Positions 1 to 10,660 of a DNA stretch of 64,000 nucleotides are shown piece after piece. Source of the DNA: Mixophyes australis. Its lineage: Eukaryota > Chordata > Amphibia > Anura > Limnodynastidae. The position numbers and the translations under genes are program-made. The notes beneath the pieces were generated by a model. The model saw nothing but the letters and a program-made list of their open reading frames with translations. It had not been told where the DNA came from and ran no database searches. The DNA lies in contig JAVHZZ010000003.1 of the NCBI GenBank assembly GCA_036250195.1, positions 339,021,375 through 339,085,374 of the forward strand, given 5' to 3'. Position 1 is the first letter of the stretch. Each line of letters opens with the position of its first letter.

Positions 1-304
1 GATATTATACAATAATGTAAATTTTAGTAGGTTCCAACTAAAACGTAGAACCTTAAGTTTATATTATCACATCATTTTCCACTGCACTAAGCTACCAATC
101 AGAGGGCAGTTCGATGTGTTGAGCAGAGAACAGTCAGGGAAATCTTATTGTAACAGACAGATGTGTATCAGGGTTTGAAAATTAAGATCAGGGATTTAAT
201 GTGTTTTTTGATAGTAACATTAATGAGTATTTATGTATTTGTTTATTAGTAAAGGGATGTAGGACTTAAGTGGTCACATTTGTGCCACTATATCTATTAT
301 ATAC
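1..304. other. unassigned AT-rich flank
   Basis: I see no gene or recognisable repeat before the Tc1-like element that begins near 305. The stretch is AT-rich and its short reading frames are not protein-like. Confidence 0.4.
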
Positions 305-1464
305 TATATGGCAAAAAGTATTCGGACGCTTGACCATTACAACCAACAGGGACTGTAATGACATTGTATTCAAATACATATACTTTAATATGGAGTTAAT
401 CCCCCTTTTGCAGCGATAACAGCTTCCACTCCTCTTGGAAGGCTTTCCACAAGGTGTTGGAGTGTTTCTGTGGGAATTTGAGCCCATTCATTCTGCAGAG
501 CATTTATAAGGTCAGGCACTGGTGTTGGACAAGAAGGCCTGGATCACAGTCTCCCTTCCAGTTCACCCCAAAGGTGTTCGATGGGGTTGAGGTTAGGGCT
601 CTGTGCAGACCAGTTAACTTCTTCCACATCAAACTCATCAAACCATGTCTTTGCATTACTTATTTTGTGCACTGAGGCGTAGTCATGTTGGAATAGAAAA
701 GGGCCTTCCCCAAACTGTTGCCACAAAGTTGGAAGTGTAGCATTGTCCAAAATGACTTGGTATACTGAAGCATTAGGATTGCTTTTCACTGGAGATAAAG
801 GGCCTAGGCCAAACCCTAAAAAACAGCCCATACCATTATCCCTCCTCCACCAAACTTCACAGTTGGCATAATGCAGTCAGGCAGGTAACATTCTTCCAGC
901 ATCCACGAAACCCAGACTCGCCCATCTGACTGACAAACAGAGAAGCGTGATTCGTCACTCCACAGAACATGTTTACATTGCTCTACAGTCCAGTGTCGGT
1001 GTGCTTTACACCACTCCATTCGACTCTTGGCATTGATCTTGGTGATGTAAGGCTTGCATGCAGCTGCTCGGCCATGGAAACCCATTCCAATAAGCTCCCG
1101 TTTTGTGCTTACATAAATGTCAGTGGAGGTTTGGAACTCTTCAGCTATGGAATCAGCAGAGAGTTGGCGACTTTTACGCACCATGCGCATTAGCAATTGT
1201 TGAACCCGCTCTGTGAATTTATGCGGTCTTCCGCTTCGTGGCTGAGTTGCTGTTGTTCCTAAACACTTCCACTTTCTAATAATATCACTTACAGTTGACC
1301 TTGGAATATCCAGCTCTTCAGAACGACCCATTTTGTATCACAAATGTTTGAAAATGAAGACTACATGGCTAGGTGCTTGATTTTATGTACCTCTGGCAAT
1401 GGGTCTGATTGAAACACCTCAATTCAACAATTAACAGGAGTGGCCAAATACTTTTGTCCATATA
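305..1464 (-). mobile_element. Tc1-like DNA transposon, degraded
   Basis: A DNA transposon of about 1.16 kb with one transposase read on the minus strand. The ends are imperfect inverted repeats: the left reads TATGGCAAAAAGTATTCGG and the right reads as its near complement, ending TTTTGTCCATATA. Both ends sit in TA-rich sequence, as expected for the TA target duplication of Tc1/mariner elements. The length is slightly below the usual 1.3-1.6 kb, in keeping with the shortened transposase. The transposase frame is broken, so the copy cannot supply its own enzyme. Confidence 0.9.
544..1331 (-). pseudogene. Tc1-like transposase (DD34E type), frameshifted and N-terminally shortened
   Basis: Tc1 transposases bind the terminal repeats and cut and paste the element through a DDE catalytic triad. 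Two minus-strand frames cover it. The upstream frame (816-1331) has the second helix-turn-helix (RSTVSDIIRKW), the GRP hook (PRSGRPHK) and the first catalytic Asp in WSDESRF. The downstream frame (544-831) has the second Asp in FQHDYASVHK and the catalytic Glu in NLNPIEHLWGELE. They overlap near 816-831, so a frameshift separates the first Asp from the other two. The start runs from MGRSEELDI straight into the second helix; about 20 residues of the first DNA-binding helix normal for this family appear to be deleted. Family is clear; the frameshift position is approximate. Confidence 0.88.
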
Positions 1465-2999
1465 ATATATGTACATAGTCCACTTGCGCTGATCTCATTA
1501 CCTATTATCGTTATTATAAGTAGGAAAGGATACGATCATAAATGCACAAATGTTAAATTCAGCCAGGGGCAGCAAATATTAGTAATCTTCTAAGTTATAA
1601 CAAAATGTTATGATATTATGTATATTTCATATGATACACAGTATTTTTAATCTCGTGCAGCCATGTACAATATATTATACTTAAAAAAAATCTGCTTTCT
1701 TTTGTTTATAATGTTTGAGTTTGCTGGCTCCCACGTGTAGCAGAACGCTCCTATAATGCAATACAGTTGATTCTTTGTATAGCGAAAGGCTTGCTTTTGT
1801 TTTAGTGTTGTGCGCTTATATCAAACATGGGTAGTTATGGCTACATGAATAAGACATTAGTTGTTATACATTGAACAGTTGATAGAAATAGATATATACA
1901 CAACATTTTAACAGTATATGTATCTTGCTGCTAACAAGGTCATAGCCTTAATGGGTCGTGATGTCAGGAATGACGTCTTGGGCACAACGTACATTTCACG
2001 AGTCTATTTGAAGATGTTTCAGACTAACCTGATGTTACTTTCATTGATTGACACCCTATTGAGCCAATTATACAACCTCTAATCTGATTATAGTTATTCA
2101 GTAAAATTCATCAGGTTATGTTCATTTAAATATTCAACATTGAGATTAGAAGGTCTGATGTAATAGTCATGATTGTACAGAAATTAAGTTATTCATTTAT
2201 GCATCTGCGAAGATCTTAATTTATATTAATCTAAAAGATATTGACTATTCCAGTATTCTTTGTTTAATATTTCCACATTATTTATTATGTGTTATATGTG
2301 GAGAGTAACATGTTTTATTCAATTTATAATTGGTAAATTAATTATATGTGCAAAAGAGGGAAATAGTTAAAAGTTTGTGAGAAAAAACATCTATAGTTGT
2401 GATTGATATATAGTCTATTATTATAACATTAATGTTATAATATTCAAAATGTGAATAAAAAAGAGTTGAAGATAAAAAAAACATATTTCAGTTTCTAGGA
2501 AAATGTTGTTAGAATATAACACAGTGATATTGAATATAATGTATATTAACTCATTATCTATGAAGTGAATAGAATAGTAAGAGTGCTAAATTGATGGAAA
2601 GTGATGTGATTAACATTATTACTTTATATAGACTAATGTGAGTGACAACAATTATATAAGCAGAGAACATGTGTATATTAGTAGAAAAAGTATTAATATT
2701 TAATATGTAATTGATATCTTCTATCTTATTTATATCTTTCATGTCATTAGATTTATACATGTTGAGAAATCTGAACTGAAATTTAAATATTGTGTAGATT
2801 ATCACTCTGATGTGTCGCCTCAACTGGTAATTGGAATTGTCATTATTATCAAATTTATCGTTGTTAATATTATCAATACCGTATTTGGTTGCAATGTTAT
2901 GAGTCTTCCCAGATCTTTATCCGTTGCTATGGCCATGTTCAGCCTGACAGCTGATCTGAATAGAAGATACGAAAAATATATTTTTCAGACAAAGTAGAG
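1465..2999. other. unassigned, strongly AT-rich
   Basis: Between the Tc1-like element and the Penelope remnant I see only AT-rich, low-complexity sequence, especially 2150-2810, with no gene, RNA or named repeat. Old unrecognisable repeats may be present. Confidence 0.35.
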
Positions 3000-5110
3000 G
3001 AAAATGACAACTGGGGGGTGGGAGTTGTCAGAGGACCAAAATAATCTAAAAACACTATTACAAAAGTAGAAGATGGTGGATCTACCACAAAAAAATTACA
3101 TGAAATAATTAATGACAGCACAGGGTTTAAGACCCAAAGTATATCCATGTGAATTAAATGGGAAGATGCTCAATTGAAATTTTCCAAAAATCTAATGGAG
3201 ATTCTACTCAAACATGATTCTCTACTCCTAGACAGATATTCCAAAATATTGCGTATCAAACTCAAGGACTTTGAATCCTTGGAATCTTTTCAAAACAGCT
3301 GTGATAGATACATGAAAGATTTGAAACAGTTTGGAAAAAACATTATAGAAGGCAAAGGTGGTAAATTTATCCAAGATTAGAGAGACTTTCTATTGGGTCA
3401 GATCTTTAGATGGATTACCAAAAATGATGGTAGAGAAAGAAGAGGTACACCATCCAATGTAGACTCCTCAGAACTGGACTCATCAGATAATCAATCCAAA
3501 AGATATAGATCACAAGACTGAGATAGATCTAATTACAGTGGGAATATTTTTTAGATATTCCATCATGCCCCTGAGAGAGGAAAAAAAGAAGGAAAAACAC
3601 AGACCAACCAGAATGGGGAGGAAGAAATCTTCGAGAGAGGTGACAATGGGGTTGGAATGGCAATCAGAAAAACGAACAAAAGGAATTATAAACAGAATTA
3701 TAAACAATCCAAGATGACAATCATTAACCTATCTGAAATTCTGACAAAAGCACGCGGATCCTTTTGAGTAAGGGTTTATCATTTTTACCAGTATCCAAAT
3801 TTGATCGATATGGATGGAAAAAAGATTTGCATCTTTTCACTAGGAAACTGACTCTGGCAAAAATGTTTTCACAATCTAAAGATGACAGCAAATCACCATC
3901 TCAAAATAAAATGTAGATGATCAAATCTCCCTTTCCTCTCTAGATGATACAAAAGCTCTGGACACATTAATGGAACAATGTGTAAAAATACCATCAACCA
4001 ACACTTTGAGACCAATGTGTAAAAAAAGTCCACCTTTTTCCCTAATGACAACATCTGTCCAGAAATCCAAGTTTTCACAAATATGGTATCTAGAGATCTA
4101 GATCGTCTAAGGGATAATTCACAACTGGTACATCATGACAAACTAAACAAAGATGAAAGAAAAGCTTTGAGAGAAATAGAAATCTCGGATGATGTTCTTA
4201 TTAACCCCGTGACAAAGGAGGCAACATAGTTAGCTGGCTGATAACTATGCATAAAAAAGAGACCTATAAACAACTTCCGGACAAGAACTGCTATACATTA
4301 CTCTTCTCAAAAACCACAGAGAATTTTAAAGAACTCTATTATAACATCATAAATGAGGCATATTAGGAAGGTATAATAGGGAAAACTGTATATGAATTTT
4401 AAAAGTAGAAAATCCAAGAATTCCAACCCTGTACCTACTACCTAAGGTACATAAAGACAACCTGACTCCTCCCGGCATACCAACTGTTTTAGGAATAGGA
4501 AGACTCACAAAAAAAGCTGGCATCTTTGTAGATACTCAACTTAGAAAGCATGTGACTTCACTATCCTCATGCACAAAAGGTACATCCAATATCCTGAAGA
4601 TACTAAATGGAATCACTTTGGAACCCGACGTGGGGCTGGTGACAGGATGTGGATGTGGAATCCTTATACACCAGTATAAAATACAAAGTAGGAATTGAAG
4701 CAGTAAAGTTCTTCCTACAAGCAGAACCTGGTGTGGACTTTAATATCTTTCTGATCAAATTGTTGGAATTCATCCTCAATCAGAGGATTATTTTGTTTTT
4801 GAGAATAGATTCTACCTTCAGACAAGAGGAACAGCGATGGGAGCAGCTTGTGCTCCCACATATGCAAATATCTATTTAGGCTGGTGGGAGAGAGAAGAAG
4901 TGTTCAGCGAGGAACATAAGAAATATATGGATTGCCTAGTCACATGGTATGGGAGACCAACATACTTTTGAGGAATTTGTTGGTATTTTCGATAATAATG
5001 ATATCTGAAAATTCCCTTATTCTTCTGAAACCCAAGCTCAATATACAGCATTGATTTGAGTGAAGAAGACACTTCATACTCTAGTTGCTTACACAGATAC
5101 AAGAGCAGTA
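3000..5110 (+). mobile_element. Penelope-like retroelement remnant
   Basis: A decayed Penelope-like element (PLE), a retroelement class whose reverse transcriptase is related to telomerase. Reading across many stops and frameshifts, the order fits a PLE protein: an N-terminal charged region (3174-3380), a block resembling ADKGGN near 4205-4225, the block PTLYLLPKVHKD near 4425-4460, an IPTVLGIGRLT block near 4480-4510, then DVESLYTSI at 4649 and a TAMGAA-type block near 4830-4860 followed by YANIY. These match RT core motifs of vertebrate PLEs. The GIY-YIG endonuclease usually found downstream is not visible, so the 3' end is probably lost. Boundaries are approximate. Confidence 0.8.
4200..5070 (+). 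pseudogene. Penelope-like reverse transcriptase fragment
   Basis: RT core of the element, the RNA-dependent DNA polymerase used in target-primed insertion. The longest open piece (4649-4879) starts at MDVESLYTSI, whose Asp is the first catalytic carboxylate of PLE RTs. Beyond the TAMGAA/YANIY region the frame shifts. A later piece resembling FEEFVGIFDNND appears near 4970-5000. The YxDD catalytic box expected between these blocks, near 4950, is not there; the bases jump from a TWYG-like stretch to the downstream block, suggesting an internal deletion. The copy is dead. Reading-frame joins were judged by eye. Confidence 0.78.
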
Positions 5111-5460
5111 AATGGCCATTTATCTAACTAGTGAAGATAATTATTAACTATTAACATAGTGGATAGATGGCTACTGTAAACAAATATTTATACAAGAAGA
5201 GACGTATACAAGTAGTTTTAGCAACCATCCCAGAGATGATTACCATAGCTTATTGGGGCTCCTACAAGTTCTATTCTTTTCCAAGCCATAACACTTCCAC
5301 TTAAGTCCCCAGTTTCTGTTTTGTGCCTTGCTGCATGCCAGAACTATTAGGTTTACTACCTTCTGGAGCTTTAATGAGAAAAACAAGAAATAAAGCTGTA
5401 CTGTATTTGAAACATGTTGAGCAGACTTTGGTGTGTGTTGGCCTTAAAAAATTATATCCA
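5111..5460. other. unassigned spacer
   Basis: I see no gene or named repeat between the Penelope remnant and the hairpin MITE. Confidence 0.3.
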
Positions 5461-5461
5461 A

Positions 5462-5638
5462 GAGGCAGATATATCAAACCTTCTAAAAAAGAAATGTGGA
5501 TGTTGCATATAACAACCAATCAGATTATAGCTATTATTTTCTAGAATGTGCTAGATAAATGATAGCTAGAATCTAATTGGTTGCTATGGGCAATATCCAT
5601 CTTTTTCTTTTTAGAAGGTTTGATAAATTTACCCCTAA
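5462..5638. repeat. CCAAT-bearing hairpin MITE, copy 1
   Basis: A short inverted-repeat element. The left arm has TATCAAACCTTCTAAAAAAG, then GATGTTGC and AACCAATCAGATT. The right arm mirrors it with ATCTAATTGGTTGC, then CTTTTTAGAAGGTTTGATAA. Other copies lie near 15290, 21020, 44030, 45745, 54036 and 54936. It has no coding capacity and is presumably mobilised by a transposase elsewhere. The two arms place CCAAT boxes facing each other. Confidence 0.75.
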
Positions 5639-5716
5639 AACAGTTGGCTGATGAGTGCTTCGGCATGTTTACTGTCAACTGCAGACCAATGTAATTAATT
5701 ACCATATCTATGTAGC

Positions 5717-5785
5717 ATACCTCTCAATGTTCCCAAAATTGGGACAGTTTAGATCACACCCCCAGTTAAGTCTGGCTATAATCGA
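5717..5785. repeat. fragment of TACCTCCCAA/GGGACAG repeat family
   Basis: The stretch from CATACCTCTCAATGTTCCC to GGGACAG resembles the ends of the elements near 55362-55618 and 52208-52250. Only one end is recognisable here. Confidence 0.4.
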
Positions 5786-5867
5786 AAACTGCATTTTACT
5801 TCAGTGGCTCATTTGCAATTGTTGTTTTTAGTTGTTCTTAACAGTTTACTCATCGCCTACACATAGT

Positions 5868-6168
5868 TGAGGCAGGTTAGCACTTCTGCCTCACAGCACT
5901 GGGGTCATGAGTTCAATTCCAGACTATGGCCTGTGTGGAGTTTGTATGTTCTCCCTGTGTTTGCGTGGGTTTCCTCTGGGTTCCTCCCACAATCCAAAAA
6001 CATACCAATAGGTTAATTGGCTGCTATCAAATTGACCTTAGTCTGTGTGTGTGTTATGTAATTTAGACTGTAAGCTCCAATGGTGCAGGGACTGATGTGA
6101 GTGTGTTCTCTGTACAGCGCTGCGGAATTAGTGGTGCTATGTAAATAAATAAATAAATGATGATGACA
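5868..6168 (+). repeat. V-SINE-type SINE, copy 1 (head worn)
   Basis: A tRNA-headed SINE. The tRNA-like head includes the B-box-like GAGTTCAATTCC. It is followed by the conserved vertebrate V-SINE core (GTTCTCCCTGTGTTTGCGTG), then TTAGACTGTAAGCTCC and GCGCTGCGGAATTAG, ending in an AAATAAATAAATGATGATG tail. The tail resembles the 3' end of L2 LINEs, which probably supplied the reverse transcriptase. The first bases of the head are missing or diverged. Confidence 0.85.
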
Positions 6169-8010
6169 TTTATGAGAATGTAGTCCAAAAAGAGAGCAAG
6201 AAGCACATATAATGCAGTCAATCTACACAATTATTTAGGAATTAGGGGCATTACTGGTTCCTAGTGTATTGATTGGCTGCATGCTATTAATATTGGTTTC
6301 ATTCCGCAATGGATGACTCCTGTTTGTAGGGCACACTTCTGTCATATCACAAAATACTACAATAGAGCATGTATGACATCTGGTTCTATAATGAACTAAG
6401 ATTTTCAATAACATTAACATAATCCTTGGTACATAAAGTATGGAAAAAGATATATATTGCAGTGGATGAATGTGTGATCTGCAGAATGTCATTTTTAGTA
6501 AAAATAAATGGCTTAATAAAATATAAATCCATTGCTGGTAGTTTAGGTTAGCCATGCTGTTATATCTGCAGGGCCTTTTCTATATTTTACATGCTTCTCT
6601 TTCATGTCGAAGTGCTAATAATAGTACTCATACAGCCCTCTCTGTGAATAATTGTTGTTTAACTTCTAAGAGATGTTGGTCATGTTTGTTTAAAAACAGC
6701 TTTTTTTGTTTTACTTTACAGAATCTCATAAGATATTCAGTGTACTATTTATAAAGCAATACACGTTCTCAGAGTTGATTATCAAAAGCACAACTGGAAA
6801 TAAGGATGTTTGCATTTGTTTTTAACCTTGGTTACAAATGTTCAGAAGTCTGCAGAGCTTACCATTTAGTACAAATCCATTGTTTGCCTTCCCTTTATCT
6901 CCTTATAGAGCTCTTTTGTCAATCATATTGAGTTGTAATAATCATCTTACAATACAATAGCTTGGGCATGTGGCCCAGTGACAAGGGGCATGTGTGACAT
7001 CATTGGGATGGATTATGATGTCTTCGGAAGTGTGGCTAGGCCCACAAAGGACCAGAAATTTGGCAGACGGAAAAAAGGTACTTATATACCGTGTAGAGGG
7101 ATAGCATAAAACTATAGCATATACAATCTCTTGAACAAGCAAACAAATTGTTTTTTTGACATTAGTCCCTTTAAAAGAAGATTGAAAATGTGTTTTTCGG
7201 TGGGCTCTTAAGCCTATTCATATTCTAATGCTACTATACTGTTTTTTATTTATCCTCCAAGTCCTGTTTTGTGTCTTGATGCATCCCACAACTAAAAGGC
7301 TTACTAACTGGTGTAGCAGGAGAAACATAAAACACAGGACTCACTATATTTCAGAAATATTGAGCAGACAGTGTTGTACGTTGACCTAAAATAATCTGAT
7401 CCAAGGTTGACGGCTGCTTTTGGCAAAGATGTAAAGAGACAAAGAAAACATTAGCAATATATTTACTTTATTCTTTTTATAGCAAGTTATTATTTTAAAT
7501 ATAAAAAGGATATTGATTAATTGACATAAATTGCTGATTACAAACAGGCATTTTCAAAACAATATTATTTGACAGTGGCAGAGCCAGGTATAGAATACAA
7601 ACAAACCAAAGATTCCAAACTAAAAGAAAAGTATATTTGTAAGTAAAGTAAATTACCATTCAGACAGTAAACAAACAACAAGTTTATTCTATGCTATGTT
7701 GGTCTGCAAAAATTAAAAAGTTGAATATTGAATAATGGATAAAGAAATAAGCATTAGGCAATACTAGGAGTTTAGCAAATAGATGAACCCTGTAACAGAG
7801 CCACAAATTGAGATTTAGCAAAGGCATCTGGAATATATTAGTTAATAAATGAAAATATCAGTATGAATCCGCATCCTCACACAATTATTTGCATGCATAA
7901 CTATACAACATGTGAAGCATTTGGCTCCCAACCCTCAACAATTGTACATAGGCAATATTAATAAATAATAATTATCAGTAGAGTTTTGTATAGGCAAATT
8001 CAACTATGTC
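6169..8010. other. unassigned AT-rich stretch
   Basis: I see no protein-like frame or recognised repeat here. Short reading frames such as 6235-6555 have no motif or splice context. Confidence 0.35.
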
Positions 8011-8129
8011 GATTATTTCAGAAAAATGTAAATAAATGGCATATAACATTAATAACTTTAAGTACCCAATAAGTTTTATCCTTGTAGTATAAGTAATTCC
8101 TGCATGTTACTTTAGTCATGGGTTTCCAG

Positions 8130-8900
8130 TTCCAGTAAATGTAAACACGGCCTGATTCATTGAAGCATGCAATATGAACGTATTGTGCATTTTTTTTTTT
8201 TTTTAAACGCATATAAATTGGGCATACACACGTCTGTCAACTAGTAGCGGATCTGAAGAAGTTTGCTGTTTTCTTTTAATTCTGTTTTTCAATGAAATAC
8301 ATTTATCAGGATGTTTTTAACGTGGGCAGCACAGTAGCCTAGTGGTTAGCACTTGTGCTTCGCAGCACTGGGGTCGTGAGTTCAATTCCCAACCATGGCC
8401 TTATCTGTGAGGAGTTTGCATGTTCTCCCTGTGTTTGCGTGGGTTTCCTCTGGGTGCTCCAGTTTCCTCCCACACTCCAAAAACATACTGGTAAAGTTAA
8501 TTGGCTGCTATCAAAAATTGACCCTAGTCTCTACCTGTCTGTTGTATGTATATGTCTATGTGTGTGAGTGTGTGTCTATATTAGGGAATTTAGACTGTTA
8601 GCTCCAATGGGGCAGGGACTGATGTGAATGAGTTCTCTGTACAGCGCTGCGGAATTAGTGGCGCTATATAAATAAATGATGATGATGATGATGTGTACTG
8701 TACATAAAATGCATTTGTACAGTTGCTCTTGATTGCAAACACATGTTCTAGCACAGCCGTCACCACTATCATTTTGCACTTACACCTGAACTGTAGCTGC
8801 TGCAAGTGATACGACTGAAAAACATGTACCTTAGAGATGCCCAACGCTTGAATCGGGGGCTGCTGCGTGCGCTCAAGCTTGGCATGTCCTTACTCTACAT
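8130..8900. repeat. older interspersed repeat split by a V-SINE
   Basis: It begins near a terminus-like CGGCCTGATTCATTGAAGC. The sequence just left of the SINE (GAAATACATTTATCAGGATG) and just right of it (ACATAAAATGCATTTG, then CTTGATTGCAAACACATGTT) is continuous and similar in the copy near 27985-28120. The SINE therefore landed inside an older repeat. The class of the host repeat is not known and its outer limits are uncertain. Confidence 0.6.
8324..8693 (+). repeat. V-SINE-type SINE, copy 2, near full length
   Basis: Complete head GGGCAGCACAGTAGCCTAG, B-box-like GAGTTCAATTCCC, the core CCTGTGTTTGCGTGGGTTTC, CTCCCACACTCC and TTAATTGGCTGCTATC. A short TG-rich stretch follows, then GGGCAGGGACTGATGTGA and CAGCGCTGCGGAATTAG, ending in a (GAT)n tail. 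It is inserted in the older repeat described for 8130-8900. Confidence 0.9.
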
Positions 8901-8990
8901 TGCATATGCCGATACCCCCCCCCATTCATTCCGACTATGAAATTGTAGACTGTCAATTTATCAACTTGATGACAATAGAAGAATAACTAT

Positions 8991-9314
8991 GGGCAGCACA
9001 GTGGCTTAGTGATTAGCACTTCTGCCTCACAGCACTGGGGTCATAAGTTAGATTCCGGACCATGGCTATGTGGAGTTTGCATGTTCTCCCCGTGTTTGCG
9101 TGGGTTTTCTCTGGGTGCTCCGGTTTGCTCACACACTCCAAAACATACTAGTAGGTTAATTGGCTGCTATCAAAAACCTTAGTCTCTCTCTCTCTGTCTG
9201 TGTGTATGTTAGGGGAATTTAGACTTTAAGCTCCAATGGGGCAGGGACTGATGTGAGTTCTCTGTACAGCGCTGCGGAATTAGTGGCGCTATATAAATAA
9301 CTGATGATGATGAT
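8991..9314 (+). repeat. V-SINE-type SINE, copy 3
   Basis: Starts GGGCAGCACAGTGGCTTAG and runs through GTTCTCCCCGTGTTTGCG and CGCTGCGGAATTAGTGGCGC to an ATAAATAACTGATGATGATG tail. It lies about 300 bp from copy 2 in the same orientation. The two differ at many scattered bases, so they are separate insertions rather than one recent duplication. Confidence 0.9.
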
Positions 9315-9645
9315 TAATTCTTATTTTAGAGTTTGATGATGATAATGATAATGATAATGAGGAAGAAAATGTTAAGTTCAAATAAGTGGATGAGGATTTT
9401 GTTTATTGAGCTGCAGTAATAAGGCAGCTTCCAGTACTACCACATGCTCTAGATAATTGCTTTCTTATGCCAGGCCAAAAGTCAACCAGATCCATTTCTT
9501 GCTTGTGGACATTTTTCTACTTTAACCCAGACAACAAATGTCAAGGTATCTATAGTATTTGTCAGGCCAAAGCAAGGAGTGGCAGGAACCCAGACAATCT
9601 AGTCATCTCCTACATGTTTGCGCCATTTTCAGCAAGTTCATTCCA
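9315..9645. other. simple repeat (GATAAT-like), then unassigned
   Basis: A short GATAAT-type microsatellite lies at about 9336-9362. The remainder shows no gene or repeat I recognise. Confidence 0.4.
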
Positions 9646-9647
9646 GG

Positions 9648-9790
9648 GGGTAAATGTATGAATCTCCTATTTCTGCAAGTCGCCGGAAATCGGCGACTTT
9701 GCATAGTAAATTTAAAGCAGCGATGGTTCATAAAGCCAAGTTTTCTTTTACAAGCCATCGCCACTTTAAATTTTCCAGAAGCTAACAGCA
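9648..9790. repeat. hairpin MITE fragment
   Basis: Contains AAATTTAAAGCAGCGATGG at about 9708-9726, mirrored by GCCATCGCCACTTTAAATTT at about 9755-9775. An inner perfect 9-bp stem, AAGTCGCCG/CGGCGACTT, lies at about 9679-9701. The left end AGGGGGTAAATGTATGAA looks terminal. The matching right end is not seen, so the copy is probably truncated. Confidence 0.6.
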
Positions 9791-10169
9791 ACCTTGGTAC
9801 CAGCTACTTACCATCACCAACAACAAGGCTTTCTCCATCTTCAGTAAGTCTAATGGGGATAATCTGCGCTTCCTGTATGGGGCGGATTATGCTGCCACTT
9901 TATGTTACAATCTGTGCATAAACATTTTTTCACAAATACTTGCACCCGAGAACCAATTTGTTTCTATCTCCGTCTTCATCATAATCAAGTCATGTAAAGT
10001 TGGTATTGTAAATAGATTCCCACAACACAACAATGTCTTCAAAGAAGAATCCTTGGGTGCTAGGGCTGATGTTGCTGAATCTGAACTTTTGTTATGGAGG
10101 AGTGAGGGGTCATGTTACCACTTATAAATAATAACTGACTGTGAAAAAAATCCTCTGCATGAGAAATAA

Positions 10170-10660
10170 AGTATGGAAACCAATGACCAGTGAGTCAATG
10201 GATGCTCTGTGTAAATATCTGCCTACAGCTTGCTGCTTTGTATTGGCAGCTCCTGCCTCCTGGACTATTGGACTTTATTATTTGTGTTTCACTTTATGTG
10301 TTAGCGGTAGTACCTCTGATCACCAAAGGTGCTGCTATTGTGCCTGCTTCTTGTCCTTTAGGAGTTAACCTTGTTGCACTATTATCACTTGCACCTTGGT
10401 GTTTCCCTATGTATACCTGACACTCCCAGCATACATTGCTGGTTATTGTTGTTGCTTTCCATTCTGCTGTGCTTGTGGTTTACCTGCTGCCTGGGACCTC
10501 TCAACTTACCTGCATCAGCCGTGGACCTGGTATTTACTTCTGCATTTCCCTGTAATGCTCAGTTCTACACCATCAGGTTGTACTTCCAGCAATAAACATT
10601 GTGTTTTCACCTTATCACTGGCTCCTTAGCTGTATTCCTGCATTGATTCAAGATTCGATC
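10170..10660 (+). repeat. possible LTR-like block
   Basis: Pyrimidine-rich sequence with repeated CTGC/CCTGG-type words and a polyadenylation signal in CAATAAACATTGTG near 10591, similar in texture to the R-U5 part of gypsy-type LTRs. I cannot define the TG...CA ends or a target duplication, so this is weak. Confidence 0.3.

Noticed and set aside
454..675. Plus-strand frames inside the first Tc1-like element
   Set aside because: They are antisense to the transposase and have no motif of their own.
8324..8400. tRNA gene in the V-SINE heads
   Set aside because: The heads have a B-box-like word but no intact cloverleaf or anticodon arm by eye; they are SINE heads.
9559..9921. 120-codon plus-strand frame
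   Set aside because: It runs through the hairpin MITE at 9648-9790; no protein family visible.
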